In this document: positions 45,952-50,100 of the stretch, in pieces | Numbering within the stretch: position 1 is the first letter of the stretch | How the letters are laid out: every line of letters begins with the position of its first letter | Assembly: GCA_902778645.1 (NCBI GenBank) | Contig: CACYYO010000008.1 | Span: 1-50,100 of the forward strand | Source of the DNA: an uncultured Rhodospirillales bacterium | GTDB taxonomy: Bacteria > Pseudomonadota > Alphaproteobacteria > RF32 > CAG-239 | DNA length: 50,100 nt | Direction of reading: 5' to 3' | The notes under the pieces: generated by a model | What the model was told of the DNA's origin: nothing | Databases searched by the model: none | The model's input: only the letters and a program-made list of their open reading frames with translations | Made by a program: the position numbers and the translations under genes

Positions 45952-46020
45952 ATTACAAAAAGCCTCCTTTATGGAGGCTTTTTGTTTTAAAGGTCAGCGG
46001 CAACAGATGAGGACCCACGA
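45922..46020. repeat. long imperfect palindrome over the tRNA-Gly 3' part
   Basis: TCGTGGGTCC (45922-45931, T-arm) pairs with GGACCCACGA (46011-46020), and the arms run inward imperfectly to the terminator hairpin centred on 45968-45972. The right arm is a diverged inverted copy of the tRNA end, as at tRNA-Trp. A further hairpin ACCCAC-gaagaa-GTGGGT reuses part of it. Confidence 0.75.
45957..45983 (+). terminator. tRNA-Gly terminator
   Basis: AAAAAGCCTCC-tttat-GGAGGCTTTTT, T-rich after. It is the centre of the larger palindrome. Confidence 0.9.
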
Positions 46021-46101
46021 AGAAGTGGGTGCGACCACAAGCGAAAGCGAGACGGCAGTATCGCGGTCGGCAAAGCCGATGAGCGCAGGGGCGGCAAAGC
46101 C

Positions 46102-46123
46102 AATCCCATTGCCCGCTCCAATT
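46102..46123 (+). repeat. second copy of the tRNA-Gly 3' end
   Basis: 22 bases identical to 45933-45954 (3' T-stem to CCA and two following bases), 169 bp downstream. A second terminator (AGCGCC-gtgat-GGCGCT, 46130-46152) follows. An inverted 13-base piece lies at 46155-46167 and another direct 13-base piece at 46329-46341. Confidence 0.85.
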
Positions 46124-46129
46124 TGAAAT

Positions 46130-46152
46130 AGCGCCGTGATGGCGCTTTTTTT
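46130..46152 (+). terminator. terminator after the tRNA-Gly end copy
   Basis: AGCGCC-gtgat-GGCGCT with seven T. Confidence 0.85.
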
Positions 46153-46219
46153 GTGGGCAATGGGATTACATCCCCTTCTAGCTCCAAAGTGTTGCGTTAA
46201 TCGCAACACTAAGTCGCTA

Positions 46220-46331
46220 CGGTCACTTGTTTTCTAAATTCGCCTCGTTACGCTGTCGCTTCTCGCTCATCTAAGAAAACTTCGCCTGTCGTTAAAAATT
46301 AGTCCACTGGACTAATTTTTTGCCTCCAGCC
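46220..46331 (-). repeat. dispersed repeat R2, copy 2
   Basis: Matches 38199-38311; the first 24 bases are identical. Hairpin AAAAATTAGTCCA-c-TGGACTAATTTTT (46294-46320) differs at the tip from copy 1 but is again self-complementary. It ends in CCTCCAGCC joined to a tRNA-Gly 3' fragment. Confidence 0.75.
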
Positions 46332-46380
46332 CGCTCCAATTTTGCCGTAAGTTATTGAACTTGCGAATTTTTTTATTTAA

Positions 46381-46460
46381 AAACCTCCTCAAAATGCTGA
46401 TTTTTTGTAAGTGGTACACAGACATGGTACACACTTGTGGTACACAGCATTGGGAGGTTT
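46381..46460. repeat. three 13-bp repeats inside an inverted repeat
   Basis: GGTACACA recurs at 46413, 46426 and 46439, exactly 13 bp apart. Around them AAACCTCC (46381)/GGAGGTTT (46453) and AATGCTG (46393)/CAGCATT (46445) are inverted pairs. Looks like a protein-binding or recombination site. The spacing is close to but longer than one helical turn. Confidence 0.65.
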
Positions 46461-46622
46461 TTCATATCATGTTGGGTTAAGAGCAACACATTTTATGATG
46501 GTTTTACGGATGATGAGTTGAAGAATGATATTGAAAACAAAGTCCGTGTTTGTGAAATATTGAGAAAGTATGGTATTACTAAACCAACCTATTACAGGTA
46601 TAAGGAAAACTTTGGGTTATAA
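46437..46622 (+). CDS. small HTH-like protein or remnant
   Basis: 61 residues; the C-terminal half (ENKVRVCEILRKYGITKPTYYRYKENFGL in two halves: a helix then a turn-helix) resembles the DNA-binding end of transposases or resolvases. The start codon lies within the third GGTACACA repeat and has no RBS, so the frame may be a truncated gene. A hairpin (46622-46655) with A/T flanks follows the stop. Confidence 0.4.
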   Translation: MVHSIGRFFISCWVKSNTFYDGFTDDELKNDIENKVRVCEILRKYGITKPTYYRYKENFGL

Positions 46623-46680
46623 AAAAACGGTGGAAGGATTACCCCTCCGCCGTTTCTTATTTTAGCTGCTACTTTTTTCA

Positions 46681-46938
46681 TTATCGTATTGTTTTAACGA
46701 TAAAAGCTCCAACTGTATCGTCAGGTGCTTCTGATAGCATAACCCAGCCAGATTCAGTCTCTACGAGATACGCATCATGCCAAACGATCCCCGTATCAGT
46801 CGTCTCCATCACTCGCGTTCCTCTGAAAGCAGTCTCTTCTACAACAGACTCTTTAGATTCTTTTTCTGAAGAATTACCACACGCACAGAATACACTCACG
46901 AACATTGCAGCAATTGCTGCGAAGAAAATCTTTTTCAT
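46681..46938 (-). CDS. small lipoprotein, probably foreign
   Basis: 85 residues: signal peptide MKKIFFAAIAAMFVSVFCAC with lipobox Cys20, then GNSSEKESKES, a Ser/Glu-rich linker, and a short beta domain (WHDAYLVETESGWVMLSE). The signal and CGN-S-E start are reminiscent of Bacteroidota lipoproteins (impression, not a search). No SD; A-rich leader. Located in the accessory stretch after tRNA-Gly. Confidence 0.6.
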   Translation of the reverse strand: MKKIFFAAIAAMFVSVFCACGNSSEKESKESVVEETAFRGTRVMETTDTGIVWHDAYLVETESGWVMLSEAPDDTVGAFIVKTIR

Positions 46939-47194
46939 AATTTTTTATTTTTAATTGTTATTATTTTTCTTTGATGTACCACACTTTATAACAGACCGAC
47001 AAATAAGAATATTATAAAGCAGTAGTGATACAATTAAGAAAGAAATAACTCTAACTTAAAAAATATGTAAAACTATGAAAGCTATAATAATAAACATCAT
47101 TTATCGTATCTAGAATAATTATGATACATTGTTAATATACCACATTTTTTAAGTCCAAGCAAGAAAAATCAACATTAGGGTGGGCGAGTCGTAA

Positions 47195-47350
47195 TTAAAC
47201 CTCAATAACATTATACGCACCATTGTAATACTTAACAATAGCGTAATTATGACGATTAGTGGCTTGGAATACAACTATCCAAGCCATTCCGTTATTATAA
47301 ACAACTCTTCCGTCATAACGGGTGTAATAATTGCTCTTATGGTAATTCAT
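47195..47350 (-). CDS. possible 51-residue ORF, unknown
   Basis: ATG to TAA, 51 codons, rich in Tyr and Asn (YYTRYDGRVVYNNGMAWIVV, ATNRHNYAIVKYYNGAYNV), with a repeated Y-Y-N-G-type pattern that looks like real beta-strand protein. No RBS, and the open frame extends upstream of the ATG, so it may be the end of a broken gene. Not recognised. Confidence 0.35.
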   Translation of the reverse strand: MNYHKSNYYTRYDGRVVYNNGMAWIVVFQATNRHNYAIVKYYNGAYNVIEV

Positions 47351-47509
47351 TAATGCGTGGTATGCTCTATTTTTTAATCTGGTGTTTTGGATTATATATG
47401 ATTTTTATATTCAGTCTTATCCGTCTGCGATAAATAATGTTGTTTTATGTTTTTGGTCGCTGTATCAGTCGTGGAAGAACTGGAAATAAGATTTTTAAGA
47501 AGAAAATAC

Positions 47510-47571
47510 TTGCTATTTTAAGAAATTGTGTTATACAAGGGCGACTCTGAGATAAATGAGTCGCCTTTTTT
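47510..47571 (+). promoter_or_regulatory. promoter-like element merged with a terminator-like hairpin
   Basis: TTGCTA, 16 bp, TATACA (47532-47537), then GGCGACTC / GAGTCGCC (47540-47565) and T6. Either a terminator that shields rplK from the accessory region, or the rplK promoter with a hairpin at the very start of the transcript. Confidence 0.5.
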
Positions 47572-47610
47572 GTTGTGCGAATCGTTATAAAGAGTCTTGT
47601 TTTAATATCA

Positions 47611-47648
47611 TTTGTGGGAGACTTGCCATAGTCAATGTTAACCACAAA
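47611..47648 (+). promoter_or_regulatory. L1-binding leader of rplK-rplA
   Basis: TTTGTGG (47611-47617) pairs with CCACAAA (47642-47648), with GGGAG and CAATG in the internal part, the layout of the L1 operator that mimics the 23S rRNA L1 site and shuts off L11-L1 translation. It lies 24 bp before rplK. Confidence 0.65.
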
Positions 47649-47671
47649 CCTAACTTTTAATAGAGGGAAAA

Positions 47672-48109
47672 ATGGCTAAATCTAAAAAGAAAATTTTGGG
47701 ATTAATCAAGCTGCAAATCCCCGCCGGAAAAGCTAACCCTTCTCCGCCGGTTGGTCCTGCTTTGGGTCAAAAAGGCTTGAATATTATGGAATTTTGTAAG
47801 GCTTTTAATGCTGCGACACAAAAGATGGAACCGGGTGTCCCTGTTCCGGTTGTGATTACGGCTTATGAAGATAAGTCTTTCACTTTCGTTACAAAACTTC
47901 CGCCGGTTGCTTATTACATCAAAACCGCTGCAAAGGTTAAATCTGCTTCTAAAGAACCGGGTAAATCTTTTGCCGGTCAAATTACTTTGGCTCAGGTTAA
48001 AGAAATTGCAGAAGCAAAAATGCCGGACTTGAACTGCTCTACAGTTGAATCTGCCATGAATATGGTAAAAGGTCAGGCTGTTTCTATGGGCATTAAGGTT
48101 GTGGAGTAA
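47672..48109 (+). CDS. rplK: 50S ribosomal protein L11
   Basis: 145 residues, full length. [34 protein letters not shown] split over the conserved N-terminal domain ([19 protein letters not shown]), and C-terminal rRNA-binding domain. Builds the GTPase-associated centre with L10/L12. RBS AGAGGG. rplA follows after 4 bp. Confidence 0.98.
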   Translation: MAKSKKKILGLIKLQIPAGKANPSPPVGPALGQKGLNIMEFCKAFNAATQKMEPGVPVPVVITAYEDKSFTFVTKLPPVAYYIKTAAKVKSASKEPGKSFAGQITLAQVKEIAEAKMPDLNCSTVESAMNMVKGQAVSMGIKVVE

Positions 48110-48113
48110 GACG

Positions 48114-48794
48114 ATGGGTAAAAGAATAGTAAACGCATATAAAACAGTTGATAAAAACCAAACATACAGTTTGGCTGAGGCTGTTAAAATCGTTAAAGCT
48201 AATGCTACCGCTAAGTTTGACGAAACAATCGATGTTGCAATTAACCTCGGTGTTGATCCGAAGTATGCCGACCAAATGGTTCGCGGTGTTTGCGCTTTGC
48301 CGAACGGCTCAGGCAAAAAAATCCGCGTTGCCGTATTTGCTCAAGGCGAAAAGGCTGACGAGGCAAAAGCTGCCGGTGCAGATATCGTCGGTGCTGAGAA
48401 CTTGGTTGACTCTATTATGTCCGGTAAAGTTGATTTTGATCGTTGCATCGCAACGCCTGATATGATGGGAATGGCCGGTCGTGTTGCCCGTGTTTTGGGT
48501 CCGAAAGGTTTGATGCCGAACCCGAAACTCGGTACGGTTACCGCTGATGTTACCACAGCCGTTAAAAATGCTAAAGCCGGTGAAGTTCAATTCCGTGTCG
48601 AAAAGAGCGGTATTGTTCATGCCGGTATCGGTAAAGCTTCATTTACTGAAGAACAATTGACACAAAACGCTAAAGCTTTCATTGAGACAATTATGAAAGC
48701 TAAACCAAGTGGGGCCAAAGGAACTTATATGAAGAAAGTTTCACTGAGCAGTACAATGGGTGTTGGCGTTCGCGTTGACTTTAGTAATCTGTAA
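48114..48794 (+). CDS. rplA: 50S ribosomal protein L1
   Basis: 226 residues. Conserved [16 protein letters not shown] and [18 protein letters not shown]; forms the L1 stalk and represses its own operon. ATG preceded by GGAG in the end of rplK. The last 12 bases, including the stop, form the outer arm of the palindrome that follows. Confidence 0.98.
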   Translation: MGKRIVNAYKTVDKNQTYSLAEAVKIVKANATAKFDETIDVAINLGVDPKYADQMVRGVCALPNGSGKKIRVAVFAQGEKADEAKAAGADIVGAENLVDSIMSGKVDFDRCIATPDMMGMAGRVARVLGPKGLMPNPKLGTVTADVTTAVKNAKAGEVQFRVEKSGIVHAGIGKASFTEEQLTQNAKAFIETIMKAKPSGAKGTYMKKVSLSSTMGVGVRVDFSNL

Positions 48795-48894
48795 TATTTG
48801 GACTACTGCTAGAAACCTCTTAAGCTTATGTACTAGGTTTGTACACCGCGCTTAAGAGGTTTCGTCGTATTAGCCTCAAATCTTACAGATTACT
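48783..48894. repeat. long palindrome across the rplA stop (R1 copy A)
   Basis: AGTAATCTGTAA (48783-48794, end of rplA) is exactly inverted at 48883-48894; GAAACCTCTTAAGC (48812) pairs with GCTTAAGAGGTTTC (48850), 14 bp perfect; centre TGTAC-taggttt-GTACA (48829-48845). The 84 bp at 48810-48893 are repeated at 49013-49096. Confidence 0.85.
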
Positions 48895-48924
48895 TCTCAA
48901 ATTTACAGTCTTTGGTGTTCTATG

Positions 48925-48977
48925 GGAGAGTTTTCTCCTCGTGTAGCTAGCTGTACACGTCGTCAAAAACTCTCTCC
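48925..48977. repeat. R1 palindrome copy B
   Basis: GAGAGTTTT (48926-48934) / AAAACTCTC (48966-48974), centre CGTGTA-gctagctg-TACACG (48940-48959 region). Stem sequence is unrelated to copies A and C on either side, but the core layout is the same and the flank (CCTCAAATCTTACA) is shared. Confidence 0.75.
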
Positions 48978-49012
48978 ATATAACCCTCAAATCTTACATA
49001 TTTGTAATATTT

Positions 49013-49096
49013 TAGAAACCTCTTAAGCTTATGTACTAGGTTTGTACACCGCGCTTAAGAGGTTTCGTCGTATTAGCCTCAAATCTTACAGATTAC
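49013..49096. repeat. R1 palindrome copy C
   Basis: 84-bp direct repeat of 48810-48893, including the complete hairpin and the inverted rplA-end sequence on its right. So the rplA end is now present once direct and twice inverted. Confidence 0.9.
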
Positions 49097-49133
49097 CACA
49101 GACTAAAATCTTACAGTGATAGATAAGTTTATG

Positions 49134-49159
49134 AAAAGGGAGTTTTTATGCTCCCTTTT
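49134..49159 (+). terminator. terminator before the rplJ promoter
   Basis: AAAAGGGAG-tttttatg-CTCCCTTTT with following T. Separates rplK-rplA from rplJ. Confidence 0.8.
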
Positions 49160-49188
49160 TTCTATATAAAAATGTTATAAAAAATATG

Positions 49189-49217
49189 TTGACAATATGA
49201 TTTTTGTGTATTAATAA
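49189..49217 (+). promoter_or_regulatory. sigma-70 promoter of rplJ
   Basis: TTGACA, 17 bp, TAATAA, about 215 bp before rplJ, directly upstream of the leader RNA. Confidence 0.6.
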
Positions 49218-49229
49218 GCAAGGCAATAA

Positions 49230-49430
49230 ATGACTTTGAGTCGTTTACCCTGTCCAAGACTGCAGGTGGCTGGTGCCTTAATCTCCTGCATAGACGAGAG
49301 TAAATACATTTCTTTTATATATTTTTCTCCTCGGACAGATTGAGTTCATTATACTGCAACGCGCAAGGGTTGTATGTGTGATGGTGTTTAAGTAACGGGT
49401 ATCGTCAGATATCCATATTTGGAGACAACT
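49230..49430 (+). ncRNA. ribosomal L10 leader
   Basis: Autoregulatory mRNA leader bound by the L10-L12 complex. Seen: TGTCC (49251) / GGACA (49333) long-range pair, TGCAGG (49261) / CCTGCA (49285) hairpin with the CCTGCATAGACG signature, and GGGTATC-gtca-GATATCC (49397-49414) just ahead of the SD GGAG. Matches the family by position before rplJ and by motif. Confidence 0.75.
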
Positions 49431-49431
49431 A

Positions 49432-49920
49432 GTGAACCGTAATGAAAAATCAGATTTGCTCAATGAACTGAATAGTTTGTTCTCTGGGGCTGAAATTGTT
49501 GTCGTTTCCCACTACAAAGGGTTAACGGTAGCTGAGGTTTCTGAATTGAGAGACAGAATCAGAAAAGTTGGTGCAGGTTTTAGAGTTACTAAAAACCGGA
49601 TTACTCGTTTGGCTCTTAAAGGCACAAAGTTTGAAGCAATTGCCGATTTGTTCAAAGGACCGACCGCGATTGCGTTCGCCAATGATCCGGTTTCTGCTTG
49701 TAAAGCTTGTGTTGAATTCGCTAAAGATAATGAAAAGTTAATCGTTGTCGGCGGTGCTATGGGAACAGGTGTTCTCTCTGTTGATGAAATCAAACGTTTG
49801 GCTACCATTCCGTCTATGGACGAGTTGCGCGCCAAAATTATTGGTTTGTTACAGGCTCCGGGTGCACAATTGGCTCGCGTTACCAAGGCTTATTCTGAGA
49901 AAGAACAGGCTGCCGCATAA
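49432..49920 (+). CDS. rplJ: 50S ribosomal protein L10
   Basis: 162 residues. Conserved VVSHYKGLTVAEVSELR, FRVTKNRITRLAL and FKGPTAIAF; C-terminal helix for L7/L12 dimers. GTG start with GGAG 7 bases upstream. Anchors the ribosomal stalk. The frame after it is interrupted by the palindrome at 49921; rplL presumably starts at 50099 (AT at the window end after GGAGAAAA). Confidence 0.97.
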   Translation: MNRNEKSDLLNELNSLFSGAEIVVVSHYKGLTVAEVSELRDRIRKVGAGFRVTKNRITRLALKGTKFEAIADLFKGPTAIAFANDPVSACKACVEFAKDNEKLIVVGGAMGTGVLSVDEIKRLATIPSMDELRAKIIGLLQAPGAQLARVTKAYSEKEQAAA

Positions 49921-50027
49921 TTTTTTTGTTTTATAAGGATTCTACTTGGATATTTTTCGCTTATGTACTATTTTTTGTACACCGCGCTCAAAATATCCGA
50001 CGTATTATCTCTTCTAAAACAAAAAAA
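49921..50027. repeat. long palindrome between rplJ and rplL (R1 copy D)
   Basis: TTTTTTTGTTTTA (49921-49933, right after the rplJ stop) / TAAAACAAAAAAA (50015-50027), 13 bp exact; GGATATTTT (49948) / AAAATATCC (49990), 9 bp; centre TGTAC-tattttt-GTACA region. Placed where a stem would tune the rplJ/rplL ratio. Confidence 0.8.
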
Positions 50028-50100
50028 TGTTTTTAGTGAATTCAAAGAACCAAAGAGTTTTTAGTTAAAAAGTTTAATTTATTTATATTGGAGAAAAAAT

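Larger units (their letters stand above)
46939..47671. other. AT-rich stretch before rplK, few features
   Basis: Apart from the possible 51-residue ORF, the promoter/hairpin at 47510-47571 and the L1 site, I see no gene in this 0.7 kb. The sequence is AT-rich and without long open frames. Confidence 0.6.

Noticed and set aside
46102..46123. Second tRNA-Gly gene
   Set aside because: Only the last 22 bases match; there is no D-arm or anticodon arm before it.
46413..46446. CRISPR-like array
   Set aside because: Repeats are 8 bp with 5-bp spacers, only three units and no cas genes; the period fits protein binding sites instead.
47702..48316. 204-codon open frame on the minus strand over rplK/rplA
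   Set aside because: Antisense shadow of two certain ribosomal protein genes; composition reflects their codons.

Overview
The window looks like a low-GC, Gram-negative, probably host-associated alphaproteobacterium. This is inferred from a secreted outer-membrane beta-barrel, RpoH-type promoters of the alphaproteobacterial form (CTTG-N18) in front of htpG and groES, tRNAs with encoded CCA, and the core protein set. No 16S gene is present, so placement below class is not attempted.

Layout. 0-3.4 kb: the end of acetate kinase, an exported protein, a beta-barrel, mscL with an unusual zinc-ribbon tail, and nusG-secE. 3.6-9.8 kb: a WYL regulator followed by four same-strand genes (PD-(D/E)XK nuclease, unknown protein, Cas4-like/DEDD exonuclease fusion, tandem AAA+ ATPase), a plausible uncharacterised defence-type operon. 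9.9-10.9 kb: a lipoprotein. 11.1-19.2 kb: a surface-glycan cluster headed by a recombinase-like protein that has lost catalytic residues. It contains a sugar aminotransferase, a GT56-like transferase, KASIII, ACP, an SDR, a NeuD/PglD-like acyltransferase and a GT2, which suggests a dedicated N-acyl-aminosugar pathway; an Fe-S/FAD oxidoreductase overlaps its end. 19.4 kb: tRNA-Trp. 19.7-33.3 kb: pepF, a GlmU-like uridylyltransferase, membrane proteins, dnaE, and murF-nrdR-nusB. 33.5-45.8 kb: def, nfeD-slipin, typA, ferredoxin, htpG, a prepilin-type peptidase, a one-domain voltage-gated channel, groES-groEL and a TM2 protein. 45.9-47.6 kb: tRNA-Gly followed by a disordered accessory stretch with repeated tRNA ends. 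47.7-50.1 kb: rplK-rplA and rplJ with recognisable L1 and L10 leader structures; rplL probably starts at the last bases.

The most unusual signal is non-coding. At least nine places (after tRNA-Trp, nusB, groEL, tRNA-Gly, rplA (three copies) and rplJ, and before typA) carry long imperfect palindromes of roughly 60-130 bp. The arms differ from locus to locus; in most cases the downstream arm is an inverted, diverged copy of the local gene end, including its coding or tRNA bases. Six of them share a small central hairpin built around GTAC/GTA-TAC with compensatory base changes. Two tRNA genes additionally have a direct copy of their 3' end 169-179 bp downstream. A second repeat family of about 112 bp occurs at 38.2 and 46.2 kb. 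Several ordinary terminators also have a stop codon inside the stem or loop.
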